From JBDHTS01 sp044220535 (GTDB lineage Bacteria; Pseudomonadota; Alphaproteobacteria; Micavibrionales; Micavibrionaceae), in the NCBI GenBank assembly GCA_044220535.1, contig JBGAQU010000018.1:1-35803 (forward strand): a DNA stretch of 35,803 nucleotides, in the 5' to 3' direction. Position numbers and translations under genes: made by a program. Below, one piece after another: positions 23,040 through 31,818 of this stretch; positions within the stretch are counted from its first letter, which is position 1, and every line of letters starts with the position of its first letter. The notes under the pieces are model-generated. The model was not told the origin of the DNA and did no database searches. It saw only the letters and a list, made by a program, of their open reading frames with translations.

Positions 23040-26026
23040 AACCGTCTGTTTTCAACATACCGTCCGGCGCGCCGTTTGCCCGGATGCTGGCGAAAGGGTT
23101 GCTGGCGGAGGCGGGGGACGATCCGCTGGCGCTGACCAAAATGCGCATTTTGCTGCCCACGCGCCGGGCCTGCCGTACCGTACGTGAGGCGTTTTTACAG
23201 GAATCAGGCGGGAAACCGCTGTTGCTGCCGCGTTTGCAGCCACTCGGGGATGTCGAGGAAGACGAGTTGCTGATCGGCCTGGCCGGGACGGATTTAGCGG
23301 CGGAGATGACCGCACTGCCGCCCGCCATGCCGCCATTGCGCCGCCGTATCCTGCTGGCCCGCGCCATCGGCAAGATGAAAGATGTGGCGCAAAATCAGGA
23401 ACTCGCGCTGGTATTGGCGGGGGATTTGGCGGCGCTGCTCGATCAGGTGCATACGGAAGGGCTGGATTTTTCCGCGCTGCCCACGCTGGTGGATGAGCGG
23501 TTTGCCCGCCATTGGCAGCTGACGACGGATTTCCTGAAGATTCTCAGTGATGTCTGGCCGGGGATTCTTGAAGCGCATGGCGCGATTGACGTCGCCGACC
23601 GCCGTAACCGGTTGCTCAGAATTCTGGCGGCGCATTGGCAGGATGCGCCGCCATCGGGGAAAGTGATTGCCGCGGGGTCGACCGGATCGATTCCGGTGGT
23701 GGGGGATCTGCTCGGCGTGATCGCGCGGATGGAGCAGGGATGCCTGGTGCTGCCGGGACTCGACCAGGCGATGGATGATGAAAGCTGGGCGGCCGTGGAC
23801 GATACCCATCCGCAGGCAACGCTGAAATATTTGCTGGAGCGGATCGGATGTACGCGCGGTGACGTCAAGCCCTGGGCCGGTTTAGACGATGCAGACATAC
23901 AAGCGCCGCGCCGGCATCTTGCCACCGAAATCATGCGCCCGGCGGCCACGACCGACCGGTGGAACGGGCTGGCGGGGGAAGCCGATACGATCCAGACTGC
24001 GATCGTCCATCTGGAACGCCTCGACTGCGACACGCAGGAGGAAGAAGCGCGGGCCATCGCCCTGATCTTCCGGCACACGCTGGAGACGGACGGGAAGACG
24101 GCGGCGCTGGTGACGTCGGACCGCCGCCTGGCGCGCCGTGTGGTGGCCGCCTGCCGCCGCTGGGGGCTGACTGTTGACGATTCGGCTGGGCAGCGCCTGC
24201 ATGAAACGGGTACGGGGCTGTATCTCCGGCTTGTGATGCAGGCGGCGAATGAGGGATTGTCGCCCGGGGCGCTGCTGGCGCTGCTGCGCCATGACCTGTG
24301 CAGCGCCGGGCTTTCGCATCGCAGGCTGGAAATGATGGCCGGGGCGATGGAAAAGGCGCTGCTGCGCGGCCCGAAGCCGCCACCGGGCTTTGCGGGCCTG
24401 CGCGGCCGTGCTGCGGCCCCGCATCGCCTGCCCGCCGACAGTCCGGCCATCACCGATTCCCTGGCCCTTCTGGACCGGCTGGAGCCGGCCTTATCACCGC
24501 TTCTGGCACTATGCGACGGTGCGGAGCATCCGGTAGAGCTTTGGATTCGTCATCATCTACAGGCCGCCGAGGCGCTGGCCGCGTCGGATGACCGCAGCGG
24601 TCCAGAACGCCTGTGGCAGGGCGAGGCAGGAGAAGAAGCGGCGCGGTTTTTCGCGTCCCTGCTGGAGGAAAGCGGGTCTTTCCCGCCGCTGGACGGGATT
24701 GGCTATCTTTCCGCGCTGACCGTTTTGATGAGCAATTGCCCGGTGCGCCCGCGTTACGGCGCGCATCCGCGCCTTGCGATCCTGGGGCAGCTGGAGGCGC
24801 GATTGCTGCAGGCGGATACGGTGATCCTGGGAGGCTTAAACGAGGCATCGTGGCCGCAGGATGCGGGGCATGATCCGTGGATGTCGCGGCCGATGCGGCA
24901 GCAATTCGGCCTGCCGTTGCCAGAACGCAGCATTGGCCTTGCCGCGCATGATTTTGTGCAGGGTTTTTGCGCGCCGCATGTGGTGTTGACCAGACCCATA
25001 CGGCTGAACAACGCGCCGACCATTCCGGCGCGCTGGTTGCAGCGGCTGGATACCGTGCTGCAAGCCGCAGGCGTTGAGATGGTAAGGCCGCCCACTCCAT
25101 GGCTGGCGCTGGCGCGTGCGATGGATCACAGCGTGGAAACCCGTCCCTGTCCACGTCCCGCGCCATGTCCGCCACTGGACAGGCGCCCTTCAGAACTGCC
25201 TGTGACGCAAATCGAGGCATGGCTGCAGGATCCTTACAGTATCTATGCGAAATATGTGCTTCGTTTAAGAAAGCTGAACGATCTTGAAAAAATACCGGAT
25301 GCGTCTTCACGCGGCACATTCCTGCATCATGTCCTGAATGAATTTGTGCAAGATCATCCGGACGCTTTGCCGCAGCATGCGGAGCAGATTCTGGTTGATC
25401 GCGGGTTGCAGCATTTTCGCACATTGATGGACGACAGCGGGTTCTGGCGGTACTGGCTGCCGCGTTTTGCGCGGATCGCGGGATGGATTGTGCGGCATGA
25501 ATCGGAGTGGCGGCAAGGCGCGCGCAATGCCGCGACCGAAATCCAGGGGCGCAGCATACTGGATGCGCCGGGCGGGCCGTTTACCCTGACCGCGCGGGCC
25601 GACCGGATCGACCGTTTGAAGGCGGGCGGAATGGCCATTATTGATTACAAGACAGGCGGCGTGAATCTGAACAAATCCGCGATGAAAGACGGGCGCGCGC
25701 CGCAACTGCCGCTGGAAGGGATGATCCTGAACGAAGGCGGGTTTGGCGAGGCGGCGCAGGGGGAGACGCGCTATCTCGGCTACTGGAAACTGACCGGGGG
25801 TTTGCGCGAAGGGGATGAGATTGCGATTGCGGATGATGATGTTTCAGCCGCCATCCAGGAAGCGAAAGACGGGCTTCTGGCGCTGATCGGGGCGTTCCGG
25901 GATCCTTCGACGCCGTATCTGTCCCTGCCCGATCCGGAGCGCGTGCCGCGGTTCCAGGATTACGCCCATCTGGCGCGGGTGCAGGAATGGTCGGTGGCGG
26001 ACGATGCGGAAGGGGATGGGGAATGA
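23036..26026 (+). CDS. addB: Double-strand break repair protein AddB
   Basis: Subunit of the AddAB helicase-nuclease, which processes DNA ends for RecA-dependent repair. It has 996 residues, as for alphaproteobacterial AddB. The N-terminal region has LLPTRRACRTVREAF; the middle has the conserved VILGGLNEASWPQ and LTRPIRLNN stretches; the C-terminal nuclease domain has ARADRIDRL and IIDYKTG (about 868-873), the PD-(D/E)XK catalytic pattern. The start overlaps murU and the stop overlaps addA, both as ATGA. Confidence 0.94.
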   Translation: MKPSVFNIPSGAPFARMLAKGLLAEAGDDPLALTKMRILLPTRRACRTVREAFLQESGGKPLLLPRLQPLGDVEEDELLIGLAGTDLAAEMTALPPAMPPLRRRILLARAIGKMKDVAQNQELALVLAGDLAALLDQVHTEGLDFSALPTLVDERFARHWQLTTDFLKILSDVWPGILEAHGAIDVADRRNRLLRILAAHWQDAPPSGKVIAAGSTGSIPVVGDLLGVIARMEQGCLVLPGLDQAMDDESWAAVDDTHPQATLKYLLERIGCTRGDVKPWAGLDDADIQAPRRHLATEIMRPAATTDRWNGLAGEADTIQTAIVHLERLDCDTQEEEARAIALIFRHTLETDGKTAALVTSDRRLARRVVAACRRWGLTVDDSAGQRLHETGTGLYLRLVMQAANEGLSPGALLALLRHDLCSAGLSHRRLEMMAGAMEKALLRGPKPPPGFAGLRGRAAAPHRLPADSPAITDSLALLDRLEPALSPLLALCDGAEHPVELWIRHHLQAAEALAASDDRSGPERLWQGEAGEEAARFFASLLEESGSFPPLDGIGYLSALTVLMSNCPVRPRYGAHPRLAILGQLEARLLQADTVILGGLNEASWPQDAGHDPWMSRPMRQQFGLPLPERSIGLAAHDFVQGFCAPHVVLTRPIRLNNAPTIPARWLQRLDTVLQAAGVEMVRPPTPWLALARAMDHSVETRPCPRPAPCPPLDRRPSELPVTQIEAWLQDPYSIYAKYVLRLRKLNDLEKIPDASSRGTFLHHVLNEFVQDHPDALPQHAEQILVDRGLQHFRTLMDDSGFWRYWLPRFARIAGWIVRHESEWRQGARNAATEIQGRSILDAPGGPFTLTARADRIDRLKAGGMAIIDYKTGGVNLNKSAMKDGRAPQLPLEGMILNEGGFGEAAQGETRYLGYWKLTGGLREGDEIAIADDDVSAAIQEAKDGLLALIGAFRDPSTPYLSLPDPERVPRFQDYAHLARVQEWSVADDAEGDGE

Positions 26027-28902
26027 CGGCCGATCCTTCCATCATTCAGAGGCAGGCAACGCAACCGGATGCGAGCGTCTGGGTTGGGGCGTCGGCGGGC
26101 ACGGGCAAAACGAAAGTTCTGACCGACCGCACCCTGCGCCTGCTATTGCCGCAGGGTGATCGAAAAGGCACGCCGGCCCATCGCATTTTATGCCTGACCT
26201 ATACCAAGGCCGCCGCCAGCGAGATGCGGCTGCGCATCAATACAATCCTGGGACGCTGGGCGACCATCGATCATGCGGCACTGGATGAGGATCTGTACAA
26301 TCTTTTCGGCCGTCCGCCTTTGTCGCATGAAGCGGATGCGGCGCGGCGGCTGTTCGCGCAGGTGATCGACACGCCGGGCGGCCTGAAGATCATGACGATC
26401 CATTCTTTCTGCGCTTCGGTACTGGGGCGGTTCCCGCTGGAGGCCGGGCTGCCGCCGCATTTCGTGACGCTACAGGAAGATGAAGCGAAAGCCCTGCTGG
26501 CGCAGGCGCGGGATGAGATTTTGCTGCAGGTCCAGGCGCAGCCGGAGACGGCGCTGGGGCAGGCACTGAACGATCTGGCGGCGGAACAGAACGACGAGCA
26601 GTTTACGGCTTTGCTGCGCGGCCTGACATCGGAACGGCATCAATTGTACAAAATCATGCAAAAGCTGGAAACGGCGGAGCGGTTTTATGAAAGCCTGTGC
26701 CGTTGCCTTGGCGTAGAGCGGACGGATACACCTGAATCGCTGGCATTAAGCGGGTGTGATAATGGCATTTTTGCTGCGGATGATTTGTGGCAATGCTGCG
26801 CCCTTCTGGCGACAGGGACGAAAACCGATATAGAGCGCGGAATCGCGATGCAATCCTGGCTGGAGAGGGATATTCATGGCCGGGTTCTGGCCCTTGAAGA
26901 CTGGATGCAGGTTTTCCTGACGCAGAAAGGCGAAGCGCGCCAAAAACTGATGACCAACAAGCTGGCCGATTCCCGTCCCGATCTCGATCAGGCAATGCGC
27001 AGGGAGGCTGAACGGCTGATCGCATTGTCAGGCCGCATTAAAGCCTGCCGCAGCGCCCGGCTGACGCATGTGCTGATCCTGCTGGGGCATGCGATTGGCG
27101 AACGATATGAAGTGATGAAGACGCGGCGCGCGGCGCTGGATTTTGACGATCTGATCTATAAGACAGGTGAATTGCTGCGGGCGTCGGATATGGCGGGCTG
27201 GGTCATGTACAAGCTTGACGGCGGGCTGGATCATATCCTGATTGATGAGGCGCAGGACACGAACCCGGAACAGTGGGATATTGTCGAAGCGCTGACGCAG
27301 GATTTTTTTGCGGGGGAAGGGGCGCGCAGTCTGGCCCGGACTTTGTTCGTGGTGGGGGATGAAAAGCAGTCGATCTACAGTTTCCAGCGGGCCGCGCCGG
27401 AAAAATTCGCGGCGAAACGGCAGGTTTTTAAAAAATCGATTGAGGATGTGCAGGCGGGTTGGGCGGATGTCGCGCTGAACGTATCGTTCCGTTCGACGCA
27501 GGCAGTGCTGGATTTTGTGGATGCGGTGTTCGCGGATGAGGGGTCGAAGAAGGGCCTGGGCGATGCCGCGATCCGCCATGTCAGCCATCGCACGGGCCAT
27601 GCGGGCAAAGTGGAGGTCTGGCCCTTGTTCCGCGTGGCTGCGCCGGACAAGCGTCCTGCCTGGGACCCGGCCGTCACGGTGCAGCAAAGCCGCAAATCGA
27701 TGGTGCTGCTGGCCGACCATATCGCGGCAACGGTGGCCGAATGGATGGTGAGCGGTGAGAGGCTGGAATCGCAGGGGCGGCCGGTGCAGCCGGGGGATAT
27801 TCTGGTGCTGGTGCGGCGGCGGTCGGCGTTTGTGGGGCATCTGATCCGCGCGTTTAAAAAATACCGCGTTCCAGTGTCGGGCGTGGACCGCATGATCCTC
27901 GCTGGGCAGCTGGCGGTGCAGGATCTGATCGCGCTGGCGCAGGTTGCGTTGCTGCCTGAAGACGATCTGACGCTGGCCTGCGTGCTGAAATCACCATTTA
28001 TCGGATATGACGATGCTGCGCTGGAAAAACTGGCGCTGGGGCGCGGGCCGCAGGAGAGTTTATGGGAGGCGTTGCGGCGGAGCGGGGATCGTAATGTCAT
28101 CGACTGGCTGGTGCAGCAAATATCCCGTGCCGGGCGTGACCGGCCTTATGAATTTTTCAGCGCGGCGCTGAACGCACCGTGCCCGGGCGATGCGATCAGC
28201 GGCCTGCATGCGATCAGCGCAAGGCTGGGGGATGAGGCGCTGGATCCTCTAAGCGAGATCCTCAACCAGTCCATGGCGTTTGAGGACCGGGGGACGCCCG
28301 CGCTGCAGCTATTTCTTTTGGACCACCAATCCTCCGAAACCGAAATCAAGCGGGAGCAGGAGGAGGCGGGCGGGCGCGTGCGCATCATGACGGTGCATGC
28401 GTCGAAAGGCCTGCAGGCGCCGATCGTGTTTTTGCCGGATACTGTGCTGAATGCTGCGGCGGATAAAAGCGATGCGCGCCTGATCTGGCCGGACAAGACG
28501 GGGCTGGAGGTTCCGTTATGGTCGCCGCGCAAGGCATCGGAACCTGCAGCATTTTGCGAGGCGATGGGGCGCGTTAAAGACAGGGAGGCGGAGGAATACC
28601 GCCGCTTGCTTTATGTCGCAATGACGCGGGCGGAGGACAGGCTGTATATCGGCGGTTGGGAAGGGCGCAACCGGGCGAGCGATGACAGCTGGTATCACCT
28701 GATGCGCCGGGCGTTCGGGCGTCTGCCGGAGGCTGCCGAGGAGGATTTCCTGGGGCCGGATGAGCTGGATCTGGGAGAAGATGGCAAGTTTTACAGGCTG
28801 GAAGAGGCGCAGACCGTGCCGCCCAAGGTCAAATCCGTTCATGAGCGTGATGTGGAACGGGCGGAGATTGACAGTATGCGTGGTTGCGGTCGTTTCAGTT
28901 GA
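26023..28902 (+). CDS. addA: AddA, helicase part, cut off by an in-frame TGA
   Basis: UvrD-like helicase subunit of AddAB. Start chosen at the ATG overlapping the addB stop; the open frame to 25987 is inside addB. Motifs are Walker A GASAGTGKT (22-30), LTYTKAAASEM, DFDDLI, LIDEAQDTNPEQW (about 407), VVGDEKQSIYSFQ (about 445), RIMTVHASKG (about 788) and LLYVAMTRAEDRLYI. The frame meets TGA at 28900-28902 and continues, in the same frame, into the nuclease domain at 28903-29466. Reading through would give 1,147 residues, a normal AddA length. As written, this part is 959 residues with no nuclease domain. The residues just before the stop (MRGCGRFS) do not look like AddA, whereas another frame there gives WLRSFQLK. 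Confidence 0.9.
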   Translation: MTADPSIIQRQATQPDASVWVGASAGTGKTKVLTDRTLRLLLPQGDRKGTPAHRILCLTYTKAAASEMRLRINTILGRWATIDHAALDEDLYNLFGRPPLSHEADAARRLFAQVIDTPGGLKIMTIHSFCASVLGRFPLEAGLPPHFVTLQEDEAKALLAQARDEILLQVQAQPETALGQALNDLAAEQNDEQFTALLRGLTSERHQLYKIMQKLETAERFYESLCRCLGVERTDTPESLALSGCDNGIFAADDLWQCCALLATGTKTDIERGIAMQSWLERDIHGRVLALEDWMQVFLTQKGEARQKLMTNKLADSRPDLDQAMRREAERLIALSGRIKACRSARLTHVLILLGHAIGERYEVMKTRRAALDFDDLIYKTGELLRASDMAGWVMYKLDGGLDHILIDEAQDTNPEQWDIVEALTQDFFAGEGARSLARTLFVVGDEKQSIYSFQRAAPEKFAAKRQVFKKSIEDVQAGWADVALNVSFRSTQAVLDFVDAVFADEGSKKGLGDAAIRHVSHRTGHAGKVEVWPLFRVAAPDKRPAWDPAVTVQQSRKSMVLLADHIAATVAEWMVSGERLESQGRPVQPGDILVLVRRRSAFVGHLIRAFKKYRVPVSGVDRMILAGQLAVQDLIALAQVALLPEDDLTLACVLKSPFIGYDDAALEKLALGRGPQESLWEALRRSGDRNVIDWLVQQISRAGRDRPYEFFSAALNAPCPGDAISGLHAISARLGDEALDPLSEILNQSMAFEDRGTPALQLFLLDHQSSETEIKREQEEAGGRVRIMTVHASKGLQAPIVFLPDTVLNAAADKSDARLIWPDKTGLEVPLWSPRKASEPAAFCEAMGRVKDREAEEYRRLLYVAMTRAEDRLYIGGWEGRNRASDDSWYHLMRRAFGRLPEAAEEDFLGPDELDLGEDGKFYRLEEAQTVPPKVKSVHERDVERAEIDSMRGCGRFS

Positions 28903-28923
28903 AGAACTGATCCGCCGCGCCCA

Positions 28924-29466
28924 TTGACGCCGTCACGCCCGTCCGGCGATATGCCTGCCGCGCAGTCACCTCTCGGCGCGCCGGGTGATATTTACCGGTT
29001 CCGGCGCGGCCTGATCACGCACAGGCTGCTGCAGATCTTGCCCGATATGGACGCGAAAGCTTGGGCACAGGCGGCGCAGGCGTTCGTAACGCAGCCCGTT
29101 CACGGCCTGCCGGAGAATGTTCAGGCGGAGATTGTGCGGGAAACGCTGGACGTTCTGGACCATCCGGATTATGCGCCCCTGTTCGGTCCGGGATCGCAGG
29201 CCGAGGTCCCTGTGACGGGATTCGCGGCCGGACGGCTGGTCAGCGGGCAGATCGACCGGTTGCTGGTGGCGAAGGATGCGGTGTGGATCGTCGATTATAA
29301 AACCAACCGGCCGCCGCCCAGGGAAACAGCCGATATTCCCGATTCATATCGCCAGCAGCTAGCAGCATACAAAACCGTTTTATCCTCGATTTATCCGCAG
29401 CTTAGCATACGTACGTTTCTGCTGTGGACGGACGGGGCGCGGTTGATGGAAATAACAACGGTTTAA
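28924..29466 (+). CDS. addA: AddA nuclease domain, separated fragment
   Basis: This is the C-terminal nuclease domain of AddA, in the same frame as the helicase part. It starts at a TTG (LTPSRPSGD); the codons just before it (RTDPPRP) are open and match the usual proline-rich linker. Motifs are RFRRGLITHRLLQ, GQIDRLLV, WIVDYKTNRPPP with the catalytic lysine, YRQQLAAYK and LLWTDGARLMEI. If made separately from the TTG it would be a 180-residue nuclease domain. No good SD lies before the TTG (GAAGAAC is further upstream), so separate translation is uncertain. Confidence 0.85.
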   Translation: MTPSRPSGDMPAAQSPLGAPGDIYRFRRGLITHRLLQILPDMDAKAWAQAAQAFVTQPVHGLPENVQAEIVRETLDVLDHPDYAPLFGPGSQAEVPVTGFAAGRLVSGQIDRLLVAKDAVWIVDYKTNRPPPRETADIPDSYRQQLAAYKTVLSSIYPQLSIRTFLLWTDGARLMEITTV

Positions 29467-29483
29467 AGCGCCGCGCTTCCCGC

Positions 29484-29511
29484 TTGACGGGGGCCTAATT
29501 CACCCCATAAT
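29484..29511 (+). promoter_or_regulatory. Probable trxA promoter
   Basis: TTGACG (29484-29489) and CATAAT (29506-29511) are separated by 16 bases, about 44 bases before the trxA ATG. This would let trxA be expressed apart from the addBA operon. Confidence 0.5.
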
Positions 29512-29554
29512 CACTTACAGATACATGTTTTCACTGTTTTAAGGATGAAATGCC

Positions 29555-29878
29555 ATGGGCAGCAGCCAGAACGTCAAAGACGCCGATTTCGAATCCCAGG
29601 TCCTGCAATCCGACCAGCCGGTCATGGTCGATTTCTGGGCGGAATGGTGCGGCCCGTGCAAAGCGATGGGCCCGCTGGTCGATGAGGTCGCGGGCGAGCT
29701 GGACGGCAAGCTGAAAGTCGTCAAGGTGAATATTGACGACAGCCCCAACGCGCCGACCAAATACAATGTGCGCGGCATCCCGACCTTTATGGTGTTCAAG
29801 GGCGGCCAGGTTGTCGACACGCGCGTCGGCGGCATGTCGAAAAGCCAGCTGAGCGACTGGCTGAAATCGGTCGTCTAA
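29555..29878 (+). CDS. trxA: Thioredoxin
   Basis: Small cytoplasmic disulfide reductase, 107 residues. The active site is FWAEWCGPCKAM and the cis-proline is in GIPTFMVFKGG. AAGGA lies before the ATG. A thioredoxin gene after addA is a common arrangement in alphaproteobacteria. Its stop overlaps that of the convergent oxidoreductase by four bases, so there is no room for a separate terminator. Confidence 0.96.
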   Translation: MGSSQNVKDADFESQVLQSDQPVMVDFWAEWCGPCKAMGPLVDEVAGELDGKLKVVKVNIDDSPNAPTKYNVRGIPTFMVFKGGQVVDTRVGGMSKSQLSDWLKSVV

Positions 29879-31140
29879 ATACCTATGACATCGCGCGCGC
29901 GCCATAGATAATAGATGGATTGCGCGACGTATGGGCCCAGTTTCCCGCCCGCATAGCCCAGACCGAACGGCGCGAACATTTTATACGTCTGGCCGCCTTC
30001 GGCGATGGCGTCAGCGATGGTTTCTCCGCCGATCGTGGTCGGCACCAGGCCGTGGCCGCCGAAACAGGTATTGTACCACAACCCGTCTTCCAGCTGTCCG
30101 ATCTGCGGCATTTTATGCGGAGCGTAACACAGGCGGCCAGACCACGCCATTTCAGCGCCGATGCCTTCCAGTGCCGGATAGACCTTCGCCATGTCGCCCA
30201 GCAGGAGTTCCGCGATATCCATCGGATCGTTCTTCACACTGACACGGCCACCCCACATGATGCGGCGGTCGGGCAGGACGCGGTAATAATCGCTTGAAAA
30301 CCGCATGTCATATACAGCGTGCGGCGTATTGATGGTTTTTGCCAGCAGGTCGGCCGGAACAGGTTTGGTCACTGTGATAAATGTACGCACGGAAAACGCG
30401 GCGCGCGAGACGGGGTTCAGCCCGTTGATATCAATGGAGCAACACAGCACAACCTGCCGCGCATTCACAGTGCCGGATGATGTATGTATTTTAAATCCAC
30501 CAGTTATCTTTTCTATACGTACGGCTTTGGTTTGTTCATAAACCGTACCGCCTTTGTCACTGATCACTCTTGCCAAACCCTGTAGATAGTTCAGGGGATG
30601 AAACTGGAAATCGTCTGGGGAAAAGATGCCGTCGAAATATTTTTCAGTGTGGCAATGTTCACGCACGCGGTCGCGCGGCCAGAATTCAAGATCGAGACCG
30701 AAGCGCTGGTTCATGCTGTCGACCTTCGCGCGGATTTTATCCGGCCTGTCTTTCCATGAAACAGTGAGAACGCCGTCAGTAAGCGGGCCGCAGTCGATTG
30801 CGTAATCGCGGATGCGATTTTTAATGAGCGTACGTCCCGTGCGCGTCAGGTCGATCAAGGCTTTGGCCTGATGTTCGCCCAGTTTTTCAGCCAGCACACC
30901 TTCACCGGCGGCGTAACCCTTGGCGACGAAGCCGCCATTGCGGCCCGATGCGCCGCAGCCGATACGGCCGGCTTCGATGACGATGGCGTTGCGTCCGCGT
31001 TCGATCAGGCCGAGGGCGGTGTTAAGACCGGCAAGGCCGCCACCAACCACGCAGACATCCGCATCGACCGACCCGCTTAAAGACGGATAGGACCGCGGAT
31101 GGGATTGCGTGCGTGTGTAGTAATTGTCGATACGCTCCAT
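29875..31140 (-). CDS. FAD-dependent amine or amino-acid oxidoreductase (DAO family)
   Basis: Flavoprotein of 421 residues from the chosen start. The N-terminus YYTRTQSHPRSYPSLSG, FAD-binding VCVVGGGLAGLNTALGL, EAGRIGCGASGRNGG and the C-terminal FGGHGLVPTTIGGE are those of the glycine/D-amino-acid oxidase family, close to gamma-glutamylputrescine oxidase (PuuB) and similar enzymes. The substrate cannot be told from sequence. ATG at 31140 (MERIDNYY) fits relatives; a GTG at 31206 would add 22 residues and lies 11 bases after infC. Neither has a clear SD. It may share the infC transcript. Confidence 0.85.
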   Translation of the reverse strand: MERIDNYYTRTQSHPRSYPSLSGSVDADVCVVGGGLAGLNTALGLIERGRNAIVIEAGRIGCGASGRNGGFVAKGYAAGEGVLAEKLGEHQAKALIDLTRTGRTLIKNRIRDYAIDCGPLTDGVLTVSWKDRPDKIRAKVDSMNQRFGLDLEFWPRDRVREHCHTEKYFDGIFSPDDFQFHPLNYLQGLARVISDKGGTVYEQTKAVRIEKITGGFKIHTSSGTVNARQVVLCCSIDINGLNPVSRAAFSVRTFITVTKPVPADLLAKTINTPHAVYDMRFSSDYYRVLPDRRIMWGGRVSVKNDPMDIAELLLGDMAKVYPALEGIGAEMAWSGRLCYAPHKMPQIGQLEDGLWYNTCFGGHGLVPTTIGGETIADAIAEGGQTYKMFAPFGLGYAGGKLGPYVAQSIYYLWRARDVIGI

Positions 31141-31217
31141 AAAAGGGCAGTTCGATGTAAGGACCAATGCCCGATCAGGATAGGCTGCGCGAAGCGGGCT
31201 GTCCACCCGTTCAAAGG

Positions 31218-31766
31218 CTACGCGCCGGTGGCGGGCGCCAGGACCATGATCATCTGGCGGCCTTCGAGCTTGGCTTCCTGCTCGACCTTGCCGAGGTTGA
31301 CCAGCTCTTCCTTGATCCGTGCCATGACGTCCATGGCGATGCCGGTATGGGCCATTTCCCGGCCACGGAAGCGCATGGTGATCTTGACTTTATCGCCCTC
31401 TTCCAGAAAGCGCTTGGCCGCGCGGATTTTGACTTCATAATCGTGCTTGTCGATGGTGGGGCGGAACTTCAGTTCTTTCAGGTCGATGGTTTTTTGTTTC
31501 TTGCGGGCCTCATTGGCCTTTTTCTGCAGCTCATATTTATATTTGCCGTAATCAAGTATTTTGCAGACCGGCGGCTCCGCGTTGGGGGAGATTTCGACCA
31601 GGTCCAGACCCACATCGTTGGCGCGCTGAATCGCGTCGCTCAGATCGACAACCCCTGCCTGTTCACCATCGGCGTCGATCAGGCGCACCTTGCGGGCGCG
31701 GATCTGGTCATTGATGCGCGGCCCGTCACTCTGGGGGCGGCGCGGCGGCAAGTCTGGCTTACGTAT
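31218..31766 (-). CDS. infC: Translation initiation factor IF-3, probable AUA start
   Basis: It binds the 30S subunit, blocks early 50S joining and rejects wrong start codons. Motifs are GPRINDQIRARKVRLID, VEISPNAEPPVCKILDYGK and the C-terminal domain with KFRPTIDKHDYEVK and FRGREMAHTG. No ATG exists upstream. The frame reaches a TTG at 31751, but five codons further up an ATA (31766-31764) lies seven bases after a perfect AGGAG (31778-31774) and gives IRKPDLPPRRPQ. That is the best start, giving 182 residues. In E. coli infC starts with AUU, and IF-3 limits its own synthesis through this rare codon; the same logic may apply here. rpmI and rplT, often next to infC, are not adjacent. Confidence 0.92.
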   Translation of the reverse strand: MRKPDLPPRRPQSDGPRINDQIRARKVRLIDADGEQAGVVDLSDAIQRANDVGLDLVEISPNAEPPVCKILDYGKYKYELQKKANEARKKQKTIDLKELKFRPTIDKHDYEVKIRAAKRFLEEGDKVKITMRFRGREMAHTGIAMDVMARIKEELVNLGKVEQEAKLEGRQMIMVLAPATGA

Positions 31767-31778
31767 GGGTCTTCTCCT
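31764..31778 (-). promoter_or_regulatory. SD and AUA codon deciding the infC start
   Basis: AGGAG, seven bases, then ATA. No other SD fits the TTG at 31751. The arrangement supports initiation at a rare codon and self-control by IF-3. Confidence 0.7.
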
Positions 31779-31818
31779 GACGATGTTTCATATTATGCCC
31801 TCTTTCATAAGTCGGATT

